Assembly (NCBI RefSeq): GCF_900996235.1
Contig: NZ_CAAJGM010000214.1
Coordinates: 1-50,440, forward strand
Reading direction: 5' to 3'
Source: Paraburkholderia sp. BCC1885
GTDB lineage: Bacteria; Pseudomonadota; Gammaproteobacteria; Burkholderiales; Burkholderiaceae
DNA: 50,440 nucleotides
Both the position numbers and the translations under genes were made by a program. Below the pieces are notes generated by a model. The model was not told the origin of the DNA, did not search any database, and saw only the letters and a list, made by a program, of their open reading frames with translations. Positions 1 through 8,700 of the stretch are shown piece after piece (position 1 is the stretch's first letter; each line of letters begins with the position of its first letter).

Positions 1-161
1 AGGTACGAGAAAACGGTGTTCGGTTCGACGCGTTGCAAGCCTTCGAGCCGAATGTCGCGAACCACAAATGAGTCGGTGGCAAAAGCCGAGACTGCGGTGA
101 CGCTCAGGCCGATAAATGTCAGCGCGCGGGCGCAGCGGGCCGACAGTGTTTCAAAGTTCAT
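1..161 (-). CDS. BamA/Omp85-family outer membrane assembly protein, N-terminal fragment (runs off the window)
   Basis: The reverse strand from 161 encodes a signal peptide (MNFETLSARCARALTFIGL, then a short hydrophobic core ending SAFA), followed by FVVRDIRLEGLQRVEPNTVF. The second segment is the typical start of the first POTRA domain of BamA, which inserts beta-barrel proteins into the outer membrane. Only about 54 residues are present; the rest lies beyond base 1. An in-frame ATG at 227 would add 22 residues, but the signal peptide fits the ATG at 161 better. Neither start has a strong ribosome binding site. BamA proper normally sits in the rseP-bamA-skp-lpxD cluster, and the neighbour here is a small proline-rich protein, so this may be a paralogue. 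That is inference. The family call rests on one domain start. Confidence 0.65.
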   Translation of the reverse strand, partial: MNFETLSARCARALTFIGLSVTAVSAFATDSFVVRDIRLEGLQRVEPNTVFSY

Positions 162-401
162 ATGGGCTGGCAGGAAAGTGAATTGCCAGGGCAGACGGCT
201 GTGACATGAGGGCGCTCCGGACGACATTGGAGAGCGAGTCTAGGACAACGGCAAGCAGTGCTGATTACCTACGGATTACCGATTCTTCCTTTCAGCAAGG
301 GAGAATCTGAATGAAATGCGGGGAACGAACGGCGAGGGCGAGACGCGCAGCAGGCGCGGTGGCGGCGGGAAGAAACGAGGGGAGAAGAAGCAAAGGCAGG
401 A

Positions 402-436
402 GGGCGAGCACCCGCTTCGCTGGGGTGGGCTCGCCC
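402..436 (-). terminator. Hairpin 3' of the small proline-rich exported protein gene
   Basis: An 8-bp stem (GGGCGAGC at 402-409 with GCTCGCCC at 429-436) lies about 25 bases past the stop codon of the gene ending at 460. On the reverse strand it is followed by a pyrimidine-rich, not purely T, stretch. It is a plausible but imperfect intrinsic terminator. I see nothing else between 228 and 401. Confidence 0.45.
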
Positions 437-459
437 GGCTAATCGTCACGCGTCTGGTT

Positions 460-759
460 TTACCAGTGACGATGCGCGTAGTAGTCGTGACGGGACCACC
501 AGCGACGCCCGTCCCAGTAGTTGCCGCCGTGCCAGCCGATCACGAAGCTCGGCGCGACCACCGGCACTGGCTGATAGGCGACCACGGCCGGCGGCGGAGG
601 CGGCGCGTACACCGGCGGCGGCGCCACGTAGACGGGGGCGGGGGCCACATACACCGGCGCCGCGAAATTCAGCCCGACGGAAACACCCGCATTGGCCATT
701 TGCGACGCCCCGAGGATCAGAGCCCCGAGTCCGAGGCTGACTAACAGTTTGCTTTTCAT
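460..759 (-). CDS. Small exported proline-rich protein, function unknown
   Basis: This is a 99-residue protein with a clear signal peptide (MKSKLLVSLGLGALILGASQ, cleavage near ANA-G). A proline/valine/tyrosine-rich middle (repeats of the type APVYVAPPP) follows, and then a C-terminal aromatic block with GWHGGNYWDGRRWW and HDYYAHRHW. Small periplasmic or surface proteins of this composition are common in Burkholderiales and are usually annotated as hypothetical or PXPV-repeat proteins; no function is established. The start at 759 is chosen because GGAGGT lies 5 bases upstream. An in-frame start at 795 would put 12 residues before the signal peptide. The gene stands alone, with a hairpin downstream. 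Confidence 0.8.
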   Translation of the reverse strand: MKSKLLVSLGLGALILGASQMANAGVSVGLNFAAPVYVAPAPVYVAPPPVYAPPPPPAVVAYQPVPVVAPSFVIGWHGGNYWDGRRWWSRHDYYAHRHW

Positions 760-934
760 ATTGACCTCCAAATCAGGGAGAAGAGACAGCTTCACTTTAG
801 CGCTCCCGTTTCGCTTTTGAGTTACGTAAGTGCAACAAGATTAACGGCTGAAATTTTTCGTATTAGCGTCCAGCGAGCCGCGCCGCGCGCGGCCACTGCG
901 CTTGACGTGCAAAGGCCACGCGAGGCTGCAATGG

Positions 935-1230
935 ACGGTAATAACCGTAAGCGCCTTGCAACGCGTTTGACGCCCGGCACGCGCGGCTTGCCGTGTGGCC
1001 TTGCGTAATCTCGGCGGTAAGAGGGCGGTAAGAGGGCGATAAGAGCCGCGTAAAGGCGCTCATCTTGCCCGCGCGTGACTTACCCGAGGCTTACCGCCAG
1101 GACCTACCGGCAATCCGGTGGCCGCGGCCACTTCGCGCTTAATCAGCTACAGGCACCCGGCAACCGGGCGAGTACCCGGCAATAACCGGTTGATAGCCGT
1201 TTGGTAACTGGTTGGTAAGTGAGCGGTAAG
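935..1230 (+). promoter_or_regulatory. Array of 11-bp-phased GGTAA half-sites upstream of the porin/two-component operon
   Basis: The stretch 760-1282 has no convincing gene. It contains three clusters of a GGTAA(G) element at exact 11-bp spacing. Three tandem copies of GGCGGTAAGAG begin at 1013, 1024 and 1035 (the third reads GGCGATAAGAG). Two inverted copies (CTTACC) begin at 1079 and 1090. Three direct copies begin at 1203, 1214 and 1225. A separate palindrome, ACGGT-AATA-ACCGT, sits at 935-948. OmpR/PhoB-family regulators bind direct half-sites one helical turn (about 11 bp) apart, and the operon downstream encodes such a regulator, so autoregulation is the natural reading. The repeats are seen directly; the binding is inferred. 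Confidence 0.6.
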
Positions 1231-1282
1231 TCAGCCGCCCCTAAAGTCGATGCCGTTTCATCCCATCACTTCAGGAACGACT

Positions 1283-2113
1283 GTGAAAAGAACTTTCTAT
1301 CGCCGGTATCCGGCGTTGCTGGCCGCGGCGTGCGTCCTGCTGCATGCGGGCGGCGCGTGGGCCGACGGCGCGCCTGACGTCCAGTCCGCCACTCAGCCCG
1401 GCGCGGACGATTCCGGCCTCACCGTATTGAGCAACGCCACCAATGTGACCCATTGGGGCCTGGGAATCGGCGCCGGTATTTCGAGCTCGCCGTACAAGGA
1501 TGGCAAGACGAAGTTCACGCCGATTCCGCTGATCGCCTTCGACGACAAATGGATTCACGCGTTCGGCACCTCGGTCGACCTGAAGATCGGCAAATGGGAC
1601 GGCCTGAGCTTCGCCTTGCGCGGCCAATACGCGATCGGCGATGGCTACCGCAATGACGACGCCCACATCCTGAATGGCATGGAGAACCGCGACGGCACGT
1701 TCTGGTACGGTCCGGCGGTCGCATGGAAAAGCGCCTTCGGCACGCTCTCGGCCGACTATCTGCTAGGCGGCAACCGTGGCGAGCGGGCGAGGGTCGACTA
1801 CAGCAAATTGTTCGATTTCGGCCGCTTCAGCGTCGAACCCTACGCCGGGGTCGAATGGCTGAGCAGCGACTATGTCGATTACTATTACGGCGTGCGGGCC
1901 TCGGAGGCGCGCGCCGGGCGACCCGAGTACACTGGCCGCGCCGCCTACGACGCGTCGGTCGGCACGCGCCTGAACTACAACATCACGCGCAGCCAGAAAG
2001 TGGTGCTGGACCTCGGCGTGTCGCATTTCACGAACGGCATCAGCGACAGCCCGATTGTCGGACACAGTTATATTCCCGCGGCCAGACTCGGCTACGTTTA
2101 TCAATTCAAATGA
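1283..2113 (+). CDS. MipA/OmpV family outer membrane protein
   Basis: This protein of about 276 residues has a signal peptide (KRTFYRRYPALLAAACVLLH to the AWA cleavage region) and then alternating amphipathic beta-strand sequence ending in a C-terminal aromatic residue region (LGYVYQFK), as in outer-membrane barrels. The mature N-terminal segment (WGLGIGAGISSSPYKDG) and the central NGMENRDGTFWYGP match the MipA/OmpV family, originally named for the MltA-interacting scaffold of E. coli. I prefer the GTG at 1283, because AGGA sits 6 bases upstream and the signal peptide begins there; an ATG at 1250 is in frame but has no ribosome binding site. The regulator gene starts 10 bases after the stop. 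MipA-regulator-kinase operons are common in proteobacteria and often respond to envelope or cationic stress. Confidence 0.88.
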   Translation: MKRTFYRRYPALLAAACVLLHAGGAWADGAPDVQSATQPGADDSGLTVLSNATNVTHWGLGIGAGISSSPYKDGKTKFTPIPLIAFDDKWIHAFGTSVDLKIGKWDGLSFALRGQYAIGDGYRNDDAHILNGMENRDGTFWYGPAVAWKSAFGTLSADYLLGGNRGERARVDYSKLFDFGRFSVEPYAGVEWLSSDYVDYYYGVRASEARAGRPEYTGRAAYDASVGTRLNYNITRSQKVVLDLGVSHFTNGISDSPIVGHSYIPAARLGYVYQFK

Positions 2114-2123
2114 GCGCAGCGCC

Positions 2124-2813
2124 ATGTCGCGAGTTGCGATTGTCGAAGACCACGAGCGCCTCGCCCAGATGCTGCGCCAGGCGCTCGCGGCCGCGGGCAT
2201 CGAAGCCGATCTGTTTCACACGCTCTCCGAAGCCCGCTATGGCGTCGCTCACGCGGACTACGCCGTGCTGATCGTCGATCGCGGCCTGCCGGACGGCGAC
2301 GGCCTGGCGTTTCTGCGCGGCTTGCGCGCGGCCGGCCAGATGACGCCCTGCCTGATGCTGACCGCGCGCGACGCCTTGCACGACCGGGTGGACGGACTGG
2401 AAAGCGGCGCCGACGACTACGTCACCAAGCCGTTTGCCATGAGTGAACTGGTGGCCCGGGTGCGCACGCTGATGCGGCGGCCACCGGCGCTGACCACGCT
2501 GGTGGCCGCATACGCGGACCTCACCGTCGATCCGCAACAGCACGCCATGCGCTGTGCCGCGCGCTCGGTTTCGCTCGCTCAGGCCGAATTGCAGGTCCTG
2601 CTGTGCCTCGTGAAGGCCGCGGGTCAGACGGTGCGGCATGCGGCGCTCGAACACGCCGCCTGGGGCCTCGGCGAGGCGGTGACGCCCAACGCGCTGGAGG
2701 TAACCGTGCATCGGCTGCGCAAGAAGCTGACGGCGGTGGGCACCACGACCCGGCTCGCCAATATCCGTGGCGCGGGCTTCGCGCTGCAGGCGGCGTCCGC
2801 CACGCCATCTTGA
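2124..2813 (+). CDS. OmpR-family response regulator (QseB/PmrA-like)
   Basis: This is a 229-residue two-domain regulator. The receiver domain (about 1-115) has the acidic pair E8/D9, the phosphoacceptor D52 in VLIVDRGLPDGDG, and the conserved lysine in DDYVTKPF. The C-terminal winged-helix DNA-binding domain (about 125-225) includes VTVHRLRKKL and the terminal IRGAGFAL wing typical of OmpR/PhoB proteins. The start at 2124 is chosen because the receiver begins immediately there; upstream in-frame starts lie inside the porin gene. It probably receives phosphate from the kinase encoded 40 bases downstream and binds the 11-bp-phased sites upstream of the porin gene (inference). Confidence 0.93.
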   Translation: MSRVAIVEDHERLAQMLRQALAAAGIEADLFHTLSEARYGVAHADYAVLIVDRGLPDGDGLAFLRGLRAAGQMTPCLMLTARDALHDRVDGLESGADDYVTKPFAMSELVARVRTLMRRPPALTTLVAAYADLTVDPQQHAMRCAARSVSLAQAELQVLLCLVKAAGQTVRHAALEHAAWGLGEAVTPNALEVTVHRLRKKLTAVGTTTRLANIRGAGFALQAASATPS

Positions 2814-2853
2814 CCTGCTCATCCGCCATGCTCATTTGCCACGCTCATTTGCC

Positions 2854-4209
2854 ATGATTGAAAACTGGATCCGAAGCCTGTCCGCGCGGCTGTGGGTGAC
2901 CAGCATCATCGCGCTCGCGCTCTCGCTGAGCGTGATCACCATGATCGTGACCTACACCTTCAATCACTATCCGGAGAAGATGCTCGGGCGCCGCGAACAG
3001 ATGTTGCAGACGCGTCAGGTGGCGAGCGCGCTGCGCTTCGACGGCGCGGGGCGTCCGGTGGCCGTCCGGCTGACCGAGACGCAGGCCTGGATTTTCAACG
3101 CGGCGCCCACCGAGATCAGCTACCGTGTCTCGGATGCCGCCGGTCACGTGCTGCTCGCTTCTTCCACCACGCGCGACGGTACGCCGTGGATTCCCGGCGA
3201 CCTCGCCACGGTGCTCGATCGCAGCGAGCGGGTGGTGATCGGCGGCCGGCCGTTCGACATCACGACGCTCGAGATCCCGCATGGCAGCGCGCGTTTCTAT
3301 GCCCAGACCGCCACCAGCGCGCGTCTCGTCGATGCGATGATCGGCACGAAGGTCCGGCAGATCCCCGGCACGGTACGGACCATCATCGTGATCGCGGCGA
3401 TCATTTTCGCGCTGACCCTGACGATCACCGTGCACCGGGTCCTCAGGCCGCTGCGCGAGGCATCGAGCGCGGCCGCGCTGATCACGCCGCGCAACCTGAA
3501 AACGCGTCTGTCGCTGCAAGGCGTGCCGGGCGAGATCAAACCGCTGATCCAGGGCTTTAACGAGGCGCTCGGCAGGCTCGAAAACGGCTTCATGGTGCAG
3601 CAGCAGTTTCTCGCCTCGGCGGCCCACGAACTGCAGACCCCGCTCACGCTGGTGCGCGGACAGATCGAGTTGCAGCCCGACATCGCGGACAAGGACATGC
3701 TGCTGCGCGAGATCGACCTGATGGCGCGCCAGGTGCGGCAGTTGTTGCATCTGGCCGAAGTCAGCGAGGCGCAGAACTTCACCTTCGGCGAGATCAGCAG
3801 CGCCGAAGTGGCGCGCGACGTGTTGGCGTATCTCGGACGCAAGGCCGACGCGAAGCGCGTCCGGCTCGAACTGGATACGCACGAGGCGCCGGCGTCGGTA
3901 TGGGCGGACCGCAGCGCGCTTTTCATTCTGCTGAAGAATATTGTCGAGAACGCGCTCAACGTGTCGACGCCGAACAGCAGCGTGTGGCTGGTGGTGGGCG
4001 CGGCTTCGATCGAGGTCAGCGACGAAGGGCCCGGCATTCACGAGGAGCATCTGCCGTTTCTGTTCAAGCGCTTCTGGCGCGCGCCCGGCGCGAAACACGA
4101 CGGCGCGGGCCTGGGCCTCGCCATCTGCAAGGAAATTGCGCTCGCCCATGAGTGGGGGCTGACGGTGAGCCGGCTGGCTTCGGGTACGCGCTTTATTGTC
4201 CAGTTCTAG
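2854..4209 (+). CDS. Membrane sensor histidine kinase paired with the upstream regulator
   Basis: This is a 451-residue kinase with two membrane segments (about 15-37 and 173-195) enclosing a periplasmic sensing region of about 135 residues. A linker resembling HAMP follows. The dimerisation domain carries the phosphorylated histidine H258 in FLASAAHELQTPL, and the ATP-binding domain has an N box (NIVENALN), a G1 box (DEGPGI) and a G2 box (GAGLGLAICKEI). The overall layout is that of QseC/PmrB-type kinases. The start at 2854 places the first membrane segment sensibly; an earlier in-frame start overlaps the regulator gene. The ligand cannot be read from the sequence. Its place in the operon with a MipA-type outer-membrane protein suggests an envelope signal. 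Confidence 0.92.
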   Translation: MIENWIRSLSARLWVTSIIALALSLSVITMIVTYTFNHYPEKMLGRREQMLQTRQVASALRFDGAGRPVAVRLTETQAWIFNAAPTEISYRVSDAAGHVLLASSTTRDGTPWIPGDLATVLDRSERVVIGGRPFDITTLEIPHGSARFYAQTATSARLVDAMIGTKVRQIPGTVRTIIVIAAIIFALTLTITVHRVLRPLREASSAAALITPRNLKTRLSLQGVPGEIKPLIQGFNEALGRLENGFMVQQQFLASAAHELQTPLTLVRGQIELQPDIADKDMLLREIDLMARQVRQLLHLAEVSEAQNFTFGEISSAEVARDVLAYLGRKADAKRVRLELDTHEAPASVWADRSALFILLKNIVENALNVSTPNSSVWLVVGAASIEVSDEGPGIHEEHLPFLFKRFWRAPGAKHDGAGLGLAICKEIALAHEWGLTVSRLASGTRFIVQF

Positions 4210-4267
4210 CCGCGAGGGCGCACCTTGGGCGCGGCGGCCGCAGGCTGTGTCCACGGCGTGCTATCGC

Positions 4268-4325
4268 GCTAAATCAGGGGCTAATTCGAGGGCTAAAGTC
4301 GGCAGCTAAAGTCCAGGGGGCTAAA
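4268..4325. repeat. Decaying 12-bp tandem repeat around GCTAAA between convergent genes
   Basis: Five GCTAA(A/T) elements start at 4268, 4280, 4292, 4305 and 4320 (spacing 12, 12, 13, 15), each flanked by G-rich sequence. They lie between the kinase gene and the convergent DUF3667 gene. No hairpin plus T-run is evident. The element may be a local slippage repeat, and no function is known. The rest of 4210-4389 shows no gene. Confidence 0.55.
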
Positions 4326-4389
4326 GGGCTGTATGGCGGGCCATAGGCCGCTATCAGACTATCGGGCCTATCGGCGCAGCACAGCAGCC

Positions 4390-5256
4390 CTACGAAAGAT
4401 GCCAGTCGACCCCGCTCGAAACAAAGGTCACGACCGCGAGCGCGAGGCTGCTGATCACGGCGTAGCAGGCGCCCAGCAGCACCGCGCGCAGTGCCTGAGG
4501 CCACCAGCGGCCGCCATAAACACGCTTGAGCGCCACCACCAGGTACGCCAGAATCGCCGGCATCGACCACGCCGCGTAGGCGCCGAGACCCGGTATCAGG
4601 CAGAACAGAAACACCGCGAAAATGAACGCATGCAGATGCACCGTGAAGAGCAGGTGCATGCCGTAATGCTGGCGCCGGCGACGGTAGAGCAACGCGCACA
4701 TCGCGGCAAATACCGGCATCAGCACGAACACCGCATAGGGCAGGCGGTGCAGCATGTGCTCGCTGAATGCCGCGACCTTCTCGGGCTGGTCGAACACGCT
4801 CATCACGCTGCTGGCGAAGCTCAGTATCCGCTTCTCGTCGGCATCGGAATCGGACGCTGCGAGCGCGGCCAGCGCCTGGGTGGGATGCGCGACGGGCTGG
4901 TTGTCGATATAGACGGGATGCGTGTGAGTCATCGCGCCGGACCAGCCGAGCAGCAGGAAAAACAGAAAGCTGAAGGTGACGTAAAGCGGCAGCGGCATCA
5001 CATAACGGCGCCGCCGGCCCGCGAGATATTCGAGCGTCAGTTGCCCCGGTTTGAGCAGCAACAGCTTGACGGTGGGCAAGAGCTTGCCTTCCGCGGCGAC
5101 GTAGTGATGCAGATATTGATGCGCGAATTCGCGCAGGGTGGGCATTTCGTGGACCGTCTCCTGGCCGCATTGCGCGCAATACGGCCCATGCACCGGCGCC
5201 TCGCAGTTAGGGCATGTGGCGGGCAGTGGGTGTGCAGCTTCGGGGATGTGCGACAT
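4390..5256 (-). CDS. DUF3667 family membrane protein with an N-terminal zinc ribbon
   Basis: This is a 288-residue protein. The N terminus holds a zinc-ribbon-like motif, CPNCEAPVHGPYCAQCGQE (CxxC-x8-CxxC), followed by TLREFAHQYLHHY and LLLLKPGQLTLEYLAGRRRR, the conserved block of DUF3667. Several hydrophobic segments follow (about 88-112, 165-190, 205-235, 238-260). The function is unknown. Family members sit in the inner membrane with the ribbon in the cytoplasm. The gene is transcribed toward the kinase gene and away from no obvious partner. The start codon at 5256 immediately precedes the ribbon domain. Confidence 0.82.
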   Translation of the reverse strand: MSHIPEAAHPLPATCPNCEAPVHGPYCAQCGQETVHEMPTLREFAHQYLHHYVAAEGKLLPTVKLLLLKPGQLTLEYLAGRRRRYVMPLPLYVTFSFLFFLLLGWSGAMTHTHPVYIDNQPVAHPTQALAALAASDSDADEKRILSFASSVMSVFDQPEKVAAFSEHMLHRLPYAVFVLMPVFAAMCALLYRRRRQHYGMHLLFTVHLHAFIFAVFLFCLIPGLGAYAAWSMPAILAYLVVALKRVYGGRWWPQALRAVLLGACYAVISSLALAVVTFVSSGVDWHLS

Positions 5257-5386
5257 GCGTGTCTAGCCCAGGAGTCTCGACACGCCGGATTCTGAACGCG
5301 GGGTCGGAAGGCGTCAACAAGGACAAAACTCCGGCGCGGACGCACCGGCATATCCGCCGGGTCGCTCACCGCTCACCGCTCGCCGC

Positions 5387-5758
5387 TCACGCGCTACGGG
5401 TTAGCGCCTGAAACAGCATGCGCACGTCGAACGGCTTTTCGCAGCGGGGATAGTGCAGATAGCCGGAGTCGAGCGCGTCGGCGCCATAGCCGGTGGTGAA
5501 TACGAAGCGGACTTCGCGCGTGGCGAGCCAGTCCGCGATCGGATAGGACTTTTCGCCGTGCAGATCGACATCGAGCACCGCGCTATCGAACTTGTCCAGA
5601 TGCGCGTGGACGAACTTCAGCGCTTCGTCGGCCCAGCCCAACGGCCCGACGACCGTCGCGCCGGCTTCTTCGAGCAACCCGCACAAACCCTGCGCCACGA
5701 GGAAATCGTCTTCCACCACGAGAATGCGGCGGCCCTGCAACTCAGCGCCTGGTCCCAT
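5387..5758 (-). CDS. Stand-alone response regulator receiver domain protein
   Basis: This is a 123-residue single receiver domain: ILVVEDDFLVAQGLCGLLEE supplies the acidic pair, D63 in VLDVDLHG is the phosphoacceptor, T-T in FVFTTGYG is the switch position, and the lysine is in CEKPFD. There is no output domain. The start at 5758 has GGGAG 8 bases upstream; an in-frame start at 5824 would overlap the preceding kinase gene. It follows the CheB/CheR/HWE kinase with only 17 bases between them, so the two are almost certainly co-transcribed, and this receiver is the likely phosphate acceptor. Receivers of this group are common partners of HWE kinases. Confidence 0.92.
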   Translation of the reverse strand: MGPGAELQGRRILVVEDDFLVAQGLCGLLEEAGATVVGPLGWADEALKFVHAHLDKFDSAVLDVDLHGEKSYPIADWLATREVRFVFTTGYGADALDSGYLHYPRCEKPFDVRMLFQALTRSA

Positions 5759-5775
5759 GGTGGTCTCCCATTGCT

Positions 5776-8700
5776 TTAATTGAGTGGGCGCCGGCCCGGT
5801 CTGAACGGCATGGCGATGCGGCATGAAATGCCGTCTTCGCCGAACACGAGTTCAGCCTTGGCGCGCAGCGAAAACGGCAGAGCCTGTTCGATCAGTTGGC
5901 GCCCGTAACCGCGCCGCGTCGATTCCGGCGGCTCGGGCAAACCGCTCTCCCGCCACTCGAGAACCAGCAAGGAATGCTCCTGCTGCTCGTTTTCGATTCG
6001 CCAGTTGATTTCCAGGTCGCCCGCATCGCTTTTGAGCGCGCCGTATTTCACCGCATTGGTGGTGAGCTCGTGAATCGCCAGCGCAATGTTCTGCACGTAT
6101 TCGAGGCCGAGCGGCACCGTCGGCCCTGAGATTGCGACCTTGTCGGCGGCTTCGCCGGCAATCGTCGCGATTTCCGAACGGACAATCTCTTCCAGTTCGA
6201 TCTGCTCGCCCGTGGCTTTGCCGAGCAGGCCCTGCAGACGCCCGAGTGCGCCGAGGCGCGTCGTAAAGGCTTCCAGCGGCGCGCCTTTGCCGAGTGTTTG
6301 CAAGGCGATGGACTCGACCACCGCCAGCAGATTTCGGGTGCGGTGCTGCAATTCCGCCACCAGCAGTTTCTGCCGCTGCTCGGCGTGCGTCAGGTTGGTG
6401 ACGTTCAGAAACGTGACCACCACGCCGTCGGCGCGTGCGTCGCCGTCGCGATAGGGCGCGAGGCGCACGAGGTAATGGCTCTGGCGGTCTTCGCTGTCGA
6501 CGCGGTTTTCGATCACCTCGCCGCTGGCCACCACGCCGGCGATCGCCTCGTCGAAGGCGCTCAGGCGCAGGCGGCTCGCCAGGTCGGTGATGGGTCGGCC
6601 GCGGTCGGCCGGGCGGATGTTGAACACTTCCGACATGGCCGGCGTGAAGCTGCGAATCACCAGTTCGCTGTCGAGAAACACCGTGGCCACGGCCGTGCTG
6701 TCGAATAGGTTCTGCAGATCGTTGCGGGCGCGGTCGAGCGCTTCGATCTTGCCGTTCAGCTCGGTATTGACGGTATGCAATTCCTCGTTGAGGGAAACCA
6801 GTTCCTCTCTGGAGGCTTCCATTTCCTCGTTGGTCGACTGCAGTTCCTCGTTGACCGAGACGAGTTCCTCATTCGAGGACTTCAGCTCTTCGAGCGCGGT
6901 TTCGTATTCCTCGATCATCGATTGCAGGCGCTCGCGCGTCTCGCGCAACTCGCGCTCCATCTGCAGCGCGGTGCCTGCGGTGGTAGCGCGGGCGCGGCTG
7001 AGCGCCTCTTCGCGGCTCAGTATCGGACCCTGGTCGACGAACAGCACCAGATACAGCGGATCGGCGCCAGCCAGGCTGCTGAGCGGCTCGACCGTCAGGC
7101 TGAGCATCTGCACGCGGCCGTCCTCTTCCTCGATCGCGATGCCGTCGCGCGTCACCGTGCGTCCCGACTCCACCGCTTCGCGGAACACCGTGCGCAGTTC
7201 GAGCCGCACGCCTTTACGGGCCATCGTGAAGATCTGCTGCGTCGGCATGCCGGCCGCGGCTTCCAGATACTTGCCGGTGCGCGCCGAATAATAGACGACG
7301 TCGCCCTCGCGATTCACCACCACATGGGGCGGTGCAAAGCGGTCGAGCACCTGGGTGTCGACCATCTGGCGCATGGCCGCGCTGCTGGGCGGCGGGCGTC
7401 GTGGCGCGAGTTCGCGGGTTTGCCCCGGCTGCAGCGCCGCCACCATGAGCGGCAGCCGCACGCGCGGCATGACGTCCGAACGGCGCAGGAAAATCCGCTG
7501 CTTTTTATCGAGCGGCACGAACAGGTCGTCGAACTGGCTCACGCTTTCCGAGGTACCGAGGAACAGAAAGCCTTCCGGGCGCAACGCGTAGTGAAAGGTC
7601 GGAATCACCTGGCCTTGCAGGTCGAGGCCGAAATAGATCAGCAGATTGCGGCAGGAAACCAGATCGATGCGGGAAAAGGGCGGGTCGCGCGCGACGTTGT
7701 GCGGCGAGAAGATGCACAGGTCGCGGACTTCCTTGGCCACGGCGAAGCTGCCGCCGTCGGCGATGAAAAAACGCTCGCGCCGTGCGAGCGACACGCTGTC
7801 GAGCAACGCGCCGGGGTAGCGTGCGGCGCGCGCGACGGCGAGCGCCTGATCGTCGATATCCGTGGCGAAAATCTGCACGCGCGGCACGACGGCGAGCGTG
7901 TCCATCTGCTCGCGCAGCAGAATGGCCAGCGAATACACCTCTTCACCGGTGGCGCAGCCAGGCACCCAGACCCGCACGATGTCCTGGGCGCCACGGTCTT
8001 CGAAGAGCTTCGGCACGACCATCGCGGCGAGCGTGTCGAAGGCCTGTGCGTCGCGAAAGAAGTGGGTCACGTTGATGAGCAGGTCACGAAACAGCGCGCT
8101 CACTTCCTGCTGATGCTCGCGCAGATAGCCGACGTAGGCATCGAGTTCGCCGATCTGCACGACTTGCATGCGCCGCTGCACCCGCCGCATGAAAGTGTTG
8201 GACTTGTAGCCGCTGAAATCGTGGCCGATCTGGCCGCGCAGAATGCCGTAGATTTCCGCGCGGGTGTGTTCGAGTTTTTGCAGATCGTCGTGGGCGCTGG
8301 CGCTGAACGGGATGTCGTCGAGCACATAGCCGCTGCCGGCGAACTCCGCGAGCTTGCGGCCCATGTCTTCGACCGGCAGCGCGTAGTCCACCAAACCGGT
8401 GGCGATGGCGCTGTCGGGCATGCTGGCATGCTGCGGGCCGAAGCTGCCGGCGGTCTGCGCCAGCGTCAGGCCGCCGCGCTCCTTGATGGCCTTCAGGCCG
8501 AGCGTGCCGTCCGAGTCGCCGCCGGAGAGCACGGCGCACACCGCCAGTTCGCCCTGGTCGTCCGCGAGCGAGCCGAAAAACACGTCGATGGGTTTGCGCT
8601 CGCGCTGCAACGCGTTTTGCGGATGAATGCGCAGACAGCGCTGTTCGACAGTCAGCATGACGTCGGAGGGCAGCACGTAGACATGGTCTTTCTGGATGAG

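Noticed and set aside
316..744. Reading frame of 142 codons on the plus strand opposite the proline-rich protein gene
   Set aside because: It is Arg/Gly/His-rich and mirrors the opposite gene, which has a signal peptide and a strong ribosome binding site.
817..1063. Short frames on both strands in the region upstream of the porin gene
   Set aside because: They overlap the repeat array, are low in conserved character and have no ribosome binding sites.
2845..4254. 469-codon minus-strand frame opposite the sensor kinase gene
   Set aside because: It is an antisense shadow; it is rich in Arg/His/Gln and shows no domain.
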